A stretch of DNA of 64,000 nucleotides from Sambucus nigra. Its lineage: Eukaryota; Streptophyta; Magnoliopsida; Dipsacales; Adoxaceae. Position numbers and translations under genes: made by a program. The stretch spans positions 698,483,257 to 698,547,256 of the forward strand of contig OX422209.1 in NCBI GenBank assembly GCA_949130495.1, in the 5' to 3' direction. Within the stretch, counting starts at the first letter, position 1, and the number at the start of each line of letters is the position of its first letter. The notes under the pieces are model-generated. The model had not been told where the DNA came from. It made no database searches and saw only the letters and a list, made by a program, of their open reading frames with translations. Of this stretch, positions 42,707 through 55,573 are shown in pieces.

Positions 42707-43376
42707 GAGCAACCCTTATGGATATGCTAAAAATACACATTGCTAGTGCAAATTTAGTCAGAATAAAACAACGAAAATGCAATGGGTAAAAGCAAATATA
42801 CCATTCATACACACAAAACACTTTCGTTTAATAAAAAAACTCTTTCGCCGAGCATCATGTTCCGTTTTGTGCGCTGCTATTTGAATGTTTAAGTGGAACA
42901 TCTTGTTCCATTTTAGTGTTTATTCCTATTTCACTTTATCCCCATAAATTCTCTTTTATATAACTATTAACCCCTCATCAATAGTTTAACCGTTAAAGTA
43001 AATTTTTTACATTATTATCTTCATCTAAACTCATCACTAACTGTTATTATTACAACCAATTGTAAATTTGGTTAGTCATTTATTTATTTTGTGAATGATT
43101 CTTGTATAAAGTCGTTTGGAGGAACAAAAAAATTTGGGGTAGAAAGCGAAATACTTGAAAATATCAAAAGTGTTAAGCGGAACATGAAGTTCCTTTTTAG
43201 CTCTTTTTTTGTGTTAAGCGGAACATTGTTTTCTGTTTTAGAGAGGACCCCAATAGCGTCAACTAGTGTAATTCTAAATTTGTTATTTTTTAGCATACGG
43301 TATGGTATATATAAACTTATACGCTATCCACAACATACATAAAAATCTCATTTTTACCCTTTTACCATACCCATAA
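42707..43376. mobile_element. Tourist-like MITE, copy 1 of a tandem dimer
   Basis: Starts GAGCAACCCTTATGG after a TTA, and runs to ...CCATACCCATAA, where copy 2 begins with the same GAGCAACCC. Its right terminus lacks the last eight or so bases. It contains GCGGAACAT...GTTCCG inverted words. No transposase. Confidence 0.75.
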
Positions 43377-44063
43377 GAGCAACCCTTATGGGTATGCTAA
43401 AAATACACATTGCTAGTGCAAATTTAGTAGGAAAAAAACAAAGAAAATGCTACGGGTAAAAGAAAATATACCATTGATACACACAAAATGTCGTCGTTTA
43501 ATAAAAAACTCTTTCGCGGAACATCATGTTCCCTTTTGTGCGATGCTGTTTGAATGTTTAAGCGGAACATTTTGTTCCGTTTTAGTGTTTATTCCTATTT
43601 CACTTTATCCCCATAAATTCTCTATTATATAATTATTAACCCCTCACCAATAGTTTAACTGTTAAAGTAATTTTTTTACATAATTATCTTCATCTTAAAC
43701 TCATCACCAACTGTTTTTATTACAACCAACTGTAAATTTGGTTAGTCATTTATTTATTTTGTGAATGATTCTTGTATAAATCCATTTGGAGGAACAAAAG
43801 AATTTGGGGTAGAAAGCGAAATACTTGAAAATATTAAAAGTGTTAAGCGGAACATGAAGTTCCTTTTTAGCTCTTTTTTTTGTTAAGCGAAACATTGTTT
43901 TCCGTTTTAGAGAGGGACCCACATAGCGTCAACTAGTGTAATTCTAAATTTTTTATTTTTTAGCATACGATATGGTATATATAAACTTATACGGTACACA
44001 CAACATACATAAAAACCTCATTTTTACCCTTTTACCCTTTTACCATACCCATAAGGGTTGCTC
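43377..44063. mobile_element. Tourist-like MITE, copy 2 of a tandem dimer
   Basis: Starts GAGCAACCCTTATGGG and ends with the inverse, CCATAAGGGTTGCTC. The whole dimer is flanked by TTA (42704-42706 and 44064-44066), the target preference of PIF/Harbinger elements. It aligns with copy 1 along its length, with scattered substitutions. Confidence 0.78.
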
Positions 44064-44731
44064 TTATAGGTTCTCACATGTGGATGGCTGTCAAAAACAA
44101 ATTTGAAGAGGTAGTGTTAGAACCCCTAACTTCGTGGTCTACAGTGGGCCAACAACTCTCACTATAAAAATTTTTCTCCTCTTAATATTAAATTTTTCCC
44201 GGACAAATTTTTCCTTTGTAATTTCAACATTTCTCCAATAAGTCCCTGCTCTTACAACTTCTTCATTTGAGTTCCAAACTCCATCATTTTTTTAGGGTAC
44301 CTCTAAAATGGAAATTAAATATATTTAATTCAAATTTTGTCCCACAAAGAATCATAAAATTATTAAACTATCCCTATTGGCATTTTAACCCCTGAACTTT
44401 ATATTTCACTCATATTAGCTCGGAATTTAACCAAATTTTAGAGGGAACTTTATTTTACCTAAATTAAAATATCAAAATTACTTTTAGGCACATAAAGTTA
44501 TTAAAATTATGATTTTACCCTTCGAATTGCTAATTTGCATTTTTAACTTGCATTTTATTCAAACTTGCATCATCATTTCAAATTACTAAATCAACACTAA
44601 TAACTCAATAAATATGATGCAATTTGCCTAACAAGGCCTAGATTTGGGTATAAAATATATTATGCACTTGTCACTTTGATTTGTAGTTTTTGTTAGACTT
44701 TGTCAATCTCCTCAATAGGAGATCCTAATGG
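44064..44731. other. Unassigned AT-rich sequence
   Basis: Apart from the third partial unit of the 125-bp repeat at its start, I see no gene or repeat here. Confidence 0.4.
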
Positions 44732-44886
44732 AAGAAGGAGAATGCCAACCTGGGGAGGGCACTAGAGGAAGCACAAAAGGCCTTCAATGTCGTACAGAAG
44801 AAGGACAAGGAGAAAGACACCACAATGAAGACTAAAGACATGAATATTTACACTATGAGGTTGAAGATAAAGTAGTTAGAGAAGGT
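44732..44886 (+). pseudogene. Coiled-coil fragment, possibly from a Tat antisense gene
   Basis: An open stretch of about 50 codons reads KKENANLGRALEEAQKAFNV and goes on with further Lys/Glu/Leu heptads. The style matches the coiled-coil parts of the antisense genes in elements D and F, and the strand matches element G, from which it may have been separated by the CACTA and MITE insertions. It stops where the next LTR-like sequence begins. No specific homology can be proven by eye. Confidence 0.35.
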
Positions 44887-45793
44887 GTGACATATCACCT
44901 ATTCTAATCTTGGGTGATTAGTCCATTATTAAATTAAATAGGAACCATTAATGGTTTCATTCTCAGCATCACTCTCGAAATCCAATTAATTTTCTAATAC
45001 CCTAATGGTTCGATGTCAAAATTTTAAATCTTGTTATTAACATGCAAATAAATATTTCACATTCACCATTCGAAATAACAACATAATAAATACAACAACA
45101 TTTTAATAAATAATAATGACTGGAATAAACACTCCAGACTGAAATCCAAATACAATCATCATACAATAAATCAAATCCGATACTGGAAATAAAATGGAAG
45201 TACAATGTCTCTGTAATAATCACCAACTAGGAATGGGCGACTTTCCCGACTGAGATAGATAAAAGGATGAATAGGAACTGGTTAATATGGAGGCATCTAC
45301 TACCGAGGTCCTGCAACTTCCACAGCAGCCGCAACACGTCAAAGATAAAAGAACTCCTAAGCCTAGCGTCCCTGTGGCTGGGCACCTAAAATGTTTTTAC
45401 AAAAATGGATTTGAAACGGGTCAGAATCCAAGTAAAACAGTTTGCAAACGTTTTAGCAAGTATTTAAAATGTATTAAAGAGTACATATTAGATACATGTT
45501 ACCTTCACGTGCTATCACTTGAGATCCTCACCTCTCAACTATGTTGCATTCTTAACATACTCTTCTAAACCCACCTAGTTACGCTACCTCGCCTAATTAG
45601 TTTGACTTAATCGTTTTTTCGTCTATTAATTCATTGTGCCCACCCGTATTGTCGATACAATATGATACTAAATTTCCAATCCCCTTTATTTAAGAGTCGC
45701 CAATTAATTATTAAGTTCACACATACTGAGATCAAATTATATATCACTATCTATAGTATCTACTAAAACACCTATGGTAAGAATAAATCACAC

Positions 45794-45854
<61 letters not shown>

Positions 45855-46906
45855 TCTTATAATAATATACGTATACGGCATCCTTAGGTGGGAACCTGCA
45901 TGTGGACATGCTCTGCTATCAAGTCCTGTTATATCACGTACTAAGCAAGGACATCGGGTTCGGAATCACTCTAGAACCATATATTAAAAAATTCACATAA
46001 AGTTGGAAGCAAACATAGTTCTAAGACTTTGGGCTATGCACACACCTAACGTACCCAAATGACATGTCACACCCTTATTCACACAAGTGGTGCTCAATCC
46101 CTAAGTTCTATATTTTGAGATACAAGTCAAAATCCCCCAATGGGCTCATCTAGATAAGACTATCCACGACGCGTAACCTTTCGTGATAGAAAGTAGCCTA
46201 GGTATGTTCACACATGATAAATCATATGATAGGTATTCACACAACCTATATATACATATATATTCAGTATTAGTATACACATAATCCATAATATATGTTT
46301 CATACGTAGCATATACATCTCCCAAATATCCTACGTATTTTTAAATTTTGATTATACTTCTCATCGTAAATTCTCGAGTGTCCCCCACTACTCAAAGGGT
46401 CGTAAATGCCCATTATATATTATCAGTAATTAAAATATTTTTGCCTTTACTGCCCGTTATAAGGTTCACTCCGTGTTTCTCGTGACCCATTTAATTCTCG
46501 AGAAATTATTTAATATGAAACTATGTCCACTAATTTCTAACCTTAATTCTCATCATTATGGGAAAGTTCAAATCCTAATAAAAATTCAGACAAACCAAGT
46601 CCCGAACTAACAGGTCATCCGAAACGATTTCCGGGTACAGTCGAACCCATTTGAGGTGTACATCGAATCGGTTTGAGGGACAGGCTAAACTGGTTTGGGG
46701 TACTTGGAAGTTCATCTTCTCCACAACTACGGGTTTCACTAATTTTAAAGCCTAGAATATCCATTACACAATCCTAAACTCCTAACCAAGTATAAATGTT
46801 ATACTAACATATATACATGATTTCCAACGTAATAGAATCATTAAATTCTCAAAGAACACCTTTAAATCGAATTAATTCAAGATTAATCCTTAAAAACCCT
46901 AGTTTA
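44887..46906 (-). repeat. Element J: decayed Tekay-like LTR
   Basis: Begins TGTGACATATCACC on the plus strand. Read on the minus strand, the part around 45880-45960 (GATAGCAGAGCATG, ACATGCAG, GATGCCGTATACG) parallels element I LTR at about 49008-49060 (CATAGCAGAGTAATG, GGTGCCGTATTA), and both have a TA microsatellite next to it (45796-45851 here). So this seems to be an LTR from a related family in the opposite orientation. Its other end is not seen because element I is inserted at 46906. The frame 45287-45568 is not a gene. Confidence 0.45.
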
Positions 46907-49053
46907 TGTAATACCCCGTAATTTTAATGACTTTTAAAATGGGTTATATTTTAAATTAATGGATTAATTGGATTTTATTATAAATTAATTCATTTGGGTT
47001 TTATCCAAATTGTGGATATTAAAATGTATGATTCTGTATATTATTAAAGATATTTAGGTAATATATGAGTGTGATGTTATTAATATGGCTGTGTGATATT
47101 AATTCAATAATTTGAATTTTTAGTCGGACGCGGTATGGGACGTGTCTGGACTAATTTGTTAAATTAAAAAGGAAACATATTTTTACATCAACCTTATAGT
47201 CATTTTGAGTGCGCCGTTACGTACGGAAGGGTTGAAATAGTCAGAAAAATCTATTTGGATGTTGGTTTTGGGTCTCGGGTCATTTGGAAATGAAAAGACA
47301 ACTGAAAAGGGCATTTTGGTCATTTTTATAGGGGGTGAATAGTGATTTCGGATTTTGTCTTATTATAAATATTCAGAGATTAGTTGTACGTGGGTTCATT
47401 CATCTCTTCTACACAAAATTGAGAGGTCACCATTTGAGAGAGATTGAAAGGTTGCTTGAGAGAAGAGAAGCTTGCTTGGAAAGGAGGAGAACCAAAGGAC
47501 CAAAGGGCACCACCACCAACCACCATTGGAAGTTGACCAGAAAAGGGAGAACCACATGTGTTATACAACCACAAAGGATCATACCTTCATTAGAGTAAAG
47601 TATTTGATGATTTCAATACAAGTTTGTATATTGTCCATGTTAGGATAGTTATAAAAAGATGAGATTTTTCATGTTTGGAAGATAAAGATAGAGTTGTTAA
47701 TGGATTTCTGGAAAATGAACATATATAGGAATCAAACTCATGTTGTAGGTAGATAGCAATCCACGAAATAATCATAAATCTATTGAATAAATTCTGAGAA
47801 TCAATGTTGTGTTCTTGAAGATACCATGTATATAATTTTCTGGAAAAAGAGGATAAATATATGCTTTTAATTCAAACTCTTGATGATTCTAGGATGTTTA
47901 GAGCATTAGAAATCATTTACATATGTTTTTATATCATGTAGTAAGGTTTATAAGGATTTTGGGCGGTTAATGTAAAGGTTTGAATGATCAAAAGTGATGA
48001 AACCCGTAGTAGAAGAAATGCAGAAAACTGGGCTAATATCTGAGCGATCGATCGATCGACCCCCTGCCTTCGATCGATCGACCTCCGCAGAATTCATGAA
48101 GTTGTTTATTTTTAATGCTTGTTCTTATCCCAAACCTTTTGTAAATCTTTGGTGATTATTAATTGGATATTATGGGACTTAGGGAAGATCAGTAAGCCTA
48201 GATAAGAATCAAATTAATGTGATTGGGATTTAATTGATTAGAATTATGTCAATTAAATTGAAAGAAATTTCGGTTGCTAGATTCATATATTGAATTTTGA
48301 TTTATATGCATGAGGATTAAGGATAGGTCCAGTAGGGAAAATTTGATAAATTACCTGGGCACCCTTAAGTTTACAAGAGGGTTTAATCCTATGTGAAAGA
48401 AGATGTGTTTATGAGAGATTAGAAACTATCAGTTTTAACCCTAATCAAAGGAGAGTTTAATTCGTAGTAATTTAGGAGATAAGATGATATGGACCAGTAG
48501 GATATTAGTGAGTTCTTATTGAATAAAAATATTGAGGAAAAACCTTTTTAAACCTTGAGTAATGAGTGAGACTCTGGAATCATAGAATTAAAGAAGTAAT
48601 GTCATGATATTTTAATACGTAGGATTTAAAGATATATAATGCTACGTATGGGATTATCTTAGGATAGTGTGATTACCTTGTTGATATTATATCTATAGGT
48701 AGATAATGATGCCTATTTGATTGATTGATAATTTATGTGTATGACATACCTAGCTTACTTGCTATCGACGGGAGGTTTGCGCATGCTGATGAATCCATGG
48801 GATTTTTGATTTGTCGCTCGAGAACGTAGGTCTATGAAAGACTTATCGGGGAGTTGATAAGTACGCTGACTATGGGAATGTAGGTATGTGCGTGGCCCAT
48901 GGGTATGAGAACTATGTTCGCCTCCAATTTTTGTGTTGTTGCTTATGGTTTGAAGAATCCTTACCGAACCTTTAGTCCCGTATTCGGCGACCAGCGATAT
49001 TGGGATGTCATAGCAGAGTAATGCATGCACCGCAGCAGTGGCTCGGGGTGCCG

Positions 49054-49124
<71 letters not shown>

Positions 49125-50076
49125 GAATTGAATGAATGTATATAGTGGTTAAATCAATCTACCGTGTGATAATTGTAGATAACGGTGAATAGAGAAAGAG
49201 AATTGAATTAAGTTAATGAATGTTTATTCTTATAGATTTGAAAAGCTTAAGTCATATTAATGAGAAACGATTAATGTTAATGGGAAACGCATATGAATGA
49301 TTATACTACGTATGGTATGGGACATACAGGGTTATGATATGGGATAGATTCTTATTATGGAAACTAGTGATGGGGAACCATTAACTAGGAGGTTAATAGG
49401 AAATATTAAGAGTGCACTCTAGATGAGAGGTGAGAATATCAAGTGAGAGTTTTGATACTAACATGTACATAATAAATGCTTTATTGCACATGCTAAATAC
49501 TTGCTGTTTTCAAAATTATTTTCACATCGGGCTCTGACCCGTTTCCTTGCATAATCTCTTTTCTATTGTACCTTCTATATTAGGTGTCCAGCAGCAGGGA
49601 TGCCAACCTTAGAGAATTATGACGAGCTATGGAGCTATAGAGTATTGCTTAGACGCCTATCTTCATTTGATTCATAGTATTCTTTTGTTTAGGGCATATC
49701 ACCCAAAGGAATTCAGTTATCTCTTTTCTATCTGAGTCATATAGTCTTGTACTCGTGTCATTTTAATACATTTACTATTGTTGGGATTACTGTATTGGAT
49801 TATTATGTGGGAATGTTTATTCCAATTGCATTTAAATTCTTTTATGTTATCTGTTTGGTTGTTAGTGTTGTAGAATAATATGTGTAGTGTTATTCGTAAA
49901 CTAAAAATGAATTTTGTTGAAATTAAAATTTGGAAAGTTTTTAACACCAGCTTAATTGGGTATTGGGTGAGTTGTAAATATTTTCGACAGTGATGCTAAG
50001 GATGAGCCAACTGTATATTCTATTTTAATTTGGTATGGGACTGGCCACCCGGTATTTAGTTAGGCGGGGTGTTACA
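46907..50076 (+). repeat. Element I 5' LTR (3170 bp)
   Basis: Matches 52410-55545 throughout. It contains paired CGATCGATCG palindromes at about 48043-48083, a pure TA microsatellite at about 49059-49122 that is short in the other copy, and a TATA box at 47364-47370. Short frames inside (for example 47335-47598 and 48755-49030) recur in both LTR copies and have no motif. Confidence 0.92.
47364..47370 (+). promoter_or_regulatory. TATA box in element I 5' LTR
   Basis: TATAAAT, followed about 30 bp later by TACGTGGGTTCATTC, a plausible start region. The 3' LTR has the same box at 52868-52874. Confidence 0.6.
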
Positions 50077-50078
50077 GG

Positions 50079-50091
50079 TGGTATCAGAGCA
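50079..50091 (+). other. Element I primer-binding site (initiator tRNA-Met)
   Basis: TGGTATCAGAGCA, two bases after the 5' LTR end. Confidence 0.9.
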
Positions 50092-50252
50092 TCAAGTTCT
50101 AGTGTCCTTTAGGGTCTGTACGATTTACTGTGTTTTCAGCTTAGCGTTCTTTGATGTAGAGCCCTATGAGTAGGATTATTGATTTTCTATTTACGCCTAC
50201 GTTCTTAAGCTATTTTGTTATATCAAATACTGATAGTATACTCTCATTTCAG

Positions 50253-51340
50253 ATGCCTCCTCGACGTGCACCTCAGCCCGCCCCAGCTCAGGGTATAATG
50301 ACTGCGGCCGAAGTTGCTGCAATTATCGGTCAGGCAGTCAATGAAACTCTAGCTTCTATTCAGCAGGATCCAGCATAGGCACCAGTTGTGCCACCCACGC
50401 AAGGGAAAGTGTTTCCTACTGCATGGGAAAGAGCGAGGGATGCCTTTCAGAAGGCACACCCACCTGAGTTTCAGGGAGGATCCGATGTCGTGACTGCTAG
50501 CCAATGGAAGAAAGATATCCAAAGGCACTTGAGAATGCTCGAATGTACTAAGGTTAAACGTCAAATACTAGCCACATTCAAGCTAGTAGGGGCAGCTTTG
50601 CAATGGTGGGAGGCTATGACCACTATCGAGGAGAGACACACAATGACTATCCAAAACTTTTGGATACGGTTTGATCGGAGTACTTTCTTTCTTCCATCCA
50701 GACAGAGACGAGGCAGAAATTACTTGATTTGAAGCAGGGAGAGAAAATGGTGGCGGAATACAAGGAAGAATTTACGCGACTAACTAATTTGGTACCGACA
50801 GAGGTACCCGCTGAAGAGAGGAGAATTCTAATGTTCACTGATGGGTTGAACTATAAGATTCACCAGCATTTATTGGGAAATATTTCACTACGTACTTATG
50901 CAGATGTTCTTAATGCTGCAATGCTTCACTGCCAGGATAATCGCTTACATGCTCAGGGTGTCAAGCGGGGGTATGGGTCAAGCCTGCAAGGCAAGACTAT
51001 TGGGGGCAGTTCTAGTGGGACTCAGCTAGGACAGAGTCATCTGCGTCGGAATGATCAGGGTTCCCAGACAGGGGATTATGCTAAACATTTACGATCTGGA
51101 GATTCTCGATTTGAGGATAGAGGTAATCGGCAAGGACAGCAGGGCCAGAGGCAGGCTCATCAGGGCCAAGGGAAATGAGGTAATGGCTATCAGGGTCGGG
51201 GTCAACAGGGATAAAATGGTGGAAAGTTTACTGGAAAATGTTTCGTGTGCGGCAAGTATGGCCATAAATGACAAGATTGTCTTGATAAAGACAAACTCCC
51301 TCAGCAAAAAAATGCTCGACAAGAGCCATAGATACCCGTG
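50253..51340 (+). pseudogene. gag: Element I Gag, chromovirus type
   Basis: Start at ATG 50253 (MPPRRAPQPAPAQG), the usual beginning of Tekay gag. A TAG at 50376-50378 (CAG expected) interrupts; the same frame continues with PPEFQGGSDVVTASQWKKDI, LRMLECTKV and LQWWEAMTTI. A 1-nt frameshift near 50690 leads to LDLKQGEKMVAEYKEEFTRL (50729-51178). A zinc knuckle, CFVCGKYGHK-stop-QDC, lies at 51239-51280, with TGA for an expected Arg. So one frameshift and at least two nonsense codons disable it. It would form the particle core. Confidence 0.8.
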
Positions 51341-52409
51341 TTTCCACTAGATGCTCTTCCAACTCCAGCTCCGGTGCTAGCACTACCTCCCATTCCAGCA
51401 GCATCCGTGCAACAAGGTCAGTACGGGCGTGTATATAATGTCCATCAGGCAGCGATTCAACAACCAGCACCCGCGAATGAGGGTATGTTTTTCTATCTAA
51501 GGAGTTATGAGGCGTATACTGGTTTTGTAAGGATTAATATTGTATGGGCAATAGGGTTATTAAACTTAGCCTGTAGCACTGTTATTTACGTAGACTCACC
51601 GAGGGGTTGTGGGACACCTATATTTTTTACATATCATCACGTGGGTCTCATTTTTATCACGGAATTACATACTTTAGGCATGTCCGAACATGATGTGACT
51701 ATCGACGTGGATTGACTTGTGGTATATGATAGCGTATGGACTACTACTAGCCAGCATCTTGTCTTTTATAAGAGAGTAGATGAGTAGACTTTTATTTTCA
51801 ATCGATAAAACCTGTAGAGAGGTTATATACTATTGACTAAGGACCTGAGGAGTTTCGATGACTGACTACTTTAGGTAGTAGTGTATCGGGGGGGGGGGGG
51901 GGTTCCTTGTTTGAATTTAGCTTGCGAGACGCCCGACGTATGAAACTAATAAACGTTGGGAGTCAAAATAAGTTAGGTCTTTAGGATATGAGTTTATAAC
52001 CTTTGCGATAAATTTTAGTATTATGCGGGTAACCAAATCCATTTTATAATGGAAGTTGTACGATAGGGTGTATGGGCTCCCTGGATGGTTGGATTGTAGT
52101 AGTTTTCATAATTGTGAAATAGTAAGTAGTTGTGACTTCAGGATATATTTGTTTAATAAGTGAGGATCATTTTTCCCAAACTTTGTCATGATGATGGTAA
52201 AGGGAAGATTGGTTATAGTTTAAATTCGATTCAGTTGGAACTATATGGTGAGACTTGGTGTAATATCAATAGGGATTTTTGATAATGTACTGTATGGGAG
52301 GTACGACATATATTATTTGCGATGTGAGATTTTTACTCAGAGTTGACCTTACCAGTATGATTTATCTTTCTGAATTTTGGGACGAAATTTTGTTATAAGG
52401 GGGGAAGTA
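51341..52409 (+). other. Element I remnant between gag and 3' LTR
   Basis: A Pro/Ala-rich linker (51338-51480) leads into a short frame ending at 51715 that shows no intact protease. From 51716 on there is no pol domain, consistent with an internal deletion. A run of 15 G occurs at 51888-51902. GGGACGAAATTTT (about 52379-52391) and the polypurine tract AAGGGGGGAAG at 52397-52407 are the normal end of a chromovirus. Confidence 0.65.
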
Positions 52410-55400
52410 TGTAATACCCCGTAATTTTAATGACTTTTAAAATGGGTTATATTTTAAATTAATGGATTAATTGGATTTTATTATAAATTAATTCATTTGG
52501 GTTTTATCCAAATTGTGGATATTAAAATTTATGATTCTGTATATTACTTAAAGATATTTAGGTAATATATGAGTGTGATGTTATTAATATGGCTGTGTGA
52601 TATTAATTCAGTAATTTGAATTTTTAGTCGGACGCGGTATGGGACGAGTCGGGACTAATTTGTTAAATTAAAAAGGAAACATATTTTTACATCCACCTTA
52701 TAGTCATTTCGAGTGCGCCGTTGCGTCCGTAAGTGTTGAAATAGTCAGAAAAGTCTACTTGGATATTGGTTTTGGGTCTCGCGTCATTTGGAAATGAAAA
52801 GACAACCGAAAAGGGCATTTTGGTCATTTTTACTCGGGGTGAATAGTGATTTTAGATTTTGTCTTATTATAAATATTTAGAGATTAGTTGTACATGGGTT
52901 CATTCATCTCTTCTACACAAAATTGAGAGGCCACCATTTGAGAGAGAGTGAAAGGTTGGTTGAGAGAAGAGAAACTTGCTTGGAAAGGAGGAGAACCAAA
53001 GGACCAAAGGTCACCACCACCAACCACCACCGGAAGTTGACCGGAGAAGGGAGAACCACCTGTGTTATACAACCCCAAAGGATCATACCTTCATTAGAGG
53101 CAAGTATTTGATGATTGCAATCTAAGTTTGTATATTGTCTATGTTAGGATAGTTATAAAAAGATGAGATTTTTCATGCTTGGAAGATAAAGATAGAGTTG
53201 TTAATGGATTTCTGGAAAATGAACATATATAGGAATCAAACTCATGTTGTAGGTAGATAGTAATCCACAAAATAATCATAAATATGTTGAAGAAATTCTG
53301 AGAATCAATGGTGTGTTCTTGAAGATATCATGTATATAATTTTCTGAAAAAAGAGGATAAATATATGCTTTTAATTCAAACTCTTGATGATTCAAGGATG
53401 TTTAGAGCATTAGAAATCATTTACATATGTTTCTATATCATGTATTAAGGTTTATAAGGAATTTGGGTTGTTAATATAAAGGTTTGAATGGTCAAAATTG
53501 ATGAAACCCGTAGCAGAAGAAATGCAGAAAATTAGGCTGATATCTGGGTGATCGATCGATCGCCCCCTGCCTTCGATCGATCGACCTCCTTAGAATTCAT
53601 GAAGTTGTTTCTTTTTAATGCTTGTTCTTATCCCAAATCTTTTGTAAATCTTTGGTGATTATTAATTGGATATTACGGGACTTAGGGAAGATCAGTAAGC
53701 CCTAGATAAGAATCGAATTAATGTGATTGAGATTTAATTGATTAGAATTATGTTAATTAAATTGAAAGAAATTTCAGTTGCTAGATTCATGTATTGGATT
53801 TTGATTTGTATGCATGAGGATTAAGGATAGGTCCAGTAGGGGAAATTTGATAAATTACCTGGGCATCCTTAATTTTACAAGAGGGTTTAATCCTATGTAA
53901 AAGAAGATGTGTTTATGAGAGATTAGAAACTATCGGTTATAACCCTAATCAATTGAGAGTTTAATTCATAGTAATTTGGGAGATAAGATGATATGAACCA
54001 GTAGGATATTAGTGAGTTCTTGCTGAATAAAAATATTGAGGAAAAACCTTTTTAAACCTTGAGTAATGAGTGAGACTCTGGAATCATAAAATTAAAGAAG
54101 TAAAGTCATGATATTTTAATACGTAGGATTTAAAGAGATATAATGCTACGTATGGGATTATCTTATGGTAGTGTGATTACCTTGTTGATATTATATCTAT
54201 AGGTAGATGATGATGCCTATTTGATTGATTGATAATTTATGTGTATGATATACCTAGCTCACTTGCTATCGAGGGGAGGTTTGCCCGGGGGGGGCAGTCA
54301 TATCCTGATGAATCCATGGGATTTTTGATTTGTTGCTCGAGAACATAGGTCTATGAAAGACTTATCCGGGAGTTGATAAGTATGTTGACTTTGGGAACGT
54401 AGGTATGTGCATGGCCCGTTGGTATGAGAAATATGTTCGCCTCCAATTTTTGTGTTGTTGTTTGTGGTTCGAAGAATCCTTACCGAACCTTTAGTCCCCT
54501 ATTCGACCACCAACAATATTGGGATGTCATAGCAGAGTAATGCATGCACCGCAGCTGTGACTTGGGGTGACGTATTATATGTGTATATATATATATATAA
54601 TGAATTAAATGAATGTATATAGTGGTTAAATCAATCTACCGTGTGATAATTATAGATAACGGTGAATAGAGAAAGAGAATTGAATTAAGTTAATGAATGT
54701 TTATTCTTATAGATTTTAAAAGCTTAATTCATATTAATGAGAAATAATTCATGTTAATAGGAAACGTATATGAATCATTATACTACGTATGGTATGGGAT
54801 ATACGAGGTTATGATATGGGATAGAATCTTATTATGGAAACTAGTTAGGGGGAACCATTATCTAGGAGGTTAATGGGAAACGTTAAGCGTGCAATCTAGA
54901 TGAGAGGTGAGAATATCAAGTGAGAGTTTTGATACTAACATGTACATAATAAATGATTTATTGAACTTGTTAAATACTTGCAGTTTTCAAAATTATTTTC
55001 ACATCGGGCTCTGATCCGTTTCCTTGCATATTCTCTTTTCCATTGTACCTTCTATATCAGGTGTTAAGCAGCAAGGACGCCAACCTTAGAGAATTATGAC
55101 GAGCTATGGAGTATTTTTTAGACGCCTATCTTCATTTGATTCACAATATTCTTTTGTTTAGGGCATGTCGCCCAAAGGAATTCAGTTATCTCTTTTCCAT
55201 CTGAGTCATATAGTCTTGTACTCTTGTCATTTTAATACATTTACTATTGTTGGGATTACTGTATTGGATTATTATGTGGGAATGTTTATTCCAATTGCAT
55301 TTAAATTTTTTTGTGTTATTTGTTTGGTTGTTAGTGTTGTAGAATAATATGTGTAGTGTTATTCGTAAACTAAAAATGAATTTTGTTGAAATTAAAATTT

Positions 55401-55545
55401 GGAAAGTTTTTAACACTAGCTTAATTGGGTATTGGGTGAGTTGTAAATGTTTTCGACAGTGATGCTAAGGATGAGCCAACTGTATATTCTGTTTTAATTT
55501 GGTATGGGACTGGCCACCCGGTATTTAGTTAGGTGGGGTGTTACA
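52410..55545 (+). repeat. Element I 3' LTR (3136 bp)
   Basis: Second copy of 46907-50076, with TATA box at 52868-52874, shortened CGATCGATCG pairs at about 53549-53586, and only a short TA run near 54583-54599. It has a GCCCGGGGGGGGCAG insertion near 54282 relative to the 5' copy. Confidence 0.92.
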
Positions 55546-55573
55546 GTTCATCATTTTTATTCAAGATCCTTGT

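Larger units (their letters stand above)
46907..55545 (+). mobile_element. Element I: gag-only gypsy element with long LTRs (Tekay/Del type)
   Basis: LTRs 46907-50076 (3170 bp) and 52410-55545 (3136 bp) start TGTAATACCCCG and end GGGGTGTTACA. They flank a 2.3-kb interior with an initiator-Met primer site, gag and a polypurine tract. No RT or integrase is present. Target copies are GTTTA (46902-46906) and GTTCA (55546-55550), one C/T difference. Gag type, termini and the GGGACGAAATTTT-TATAAGGGGGGAAG end are characteristic of Tekay/Del chromoviruses, so this is a non-autonomous derivative. The LTRs differ at many sites, so it is older than element E. Confidence 0.88.

Noticed and set aside
45287..45568. 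93-codon plus frame as a host gene
   Set aside because: It lies within LTR-like sequence J, has no motif and no conserved context.
50166..50252. Gag of element I starting at the ATG at 50166
   Set aside because: MPPRRA at 50253 is the typical start of this gag type; the upstream codons have no similarity to gag.
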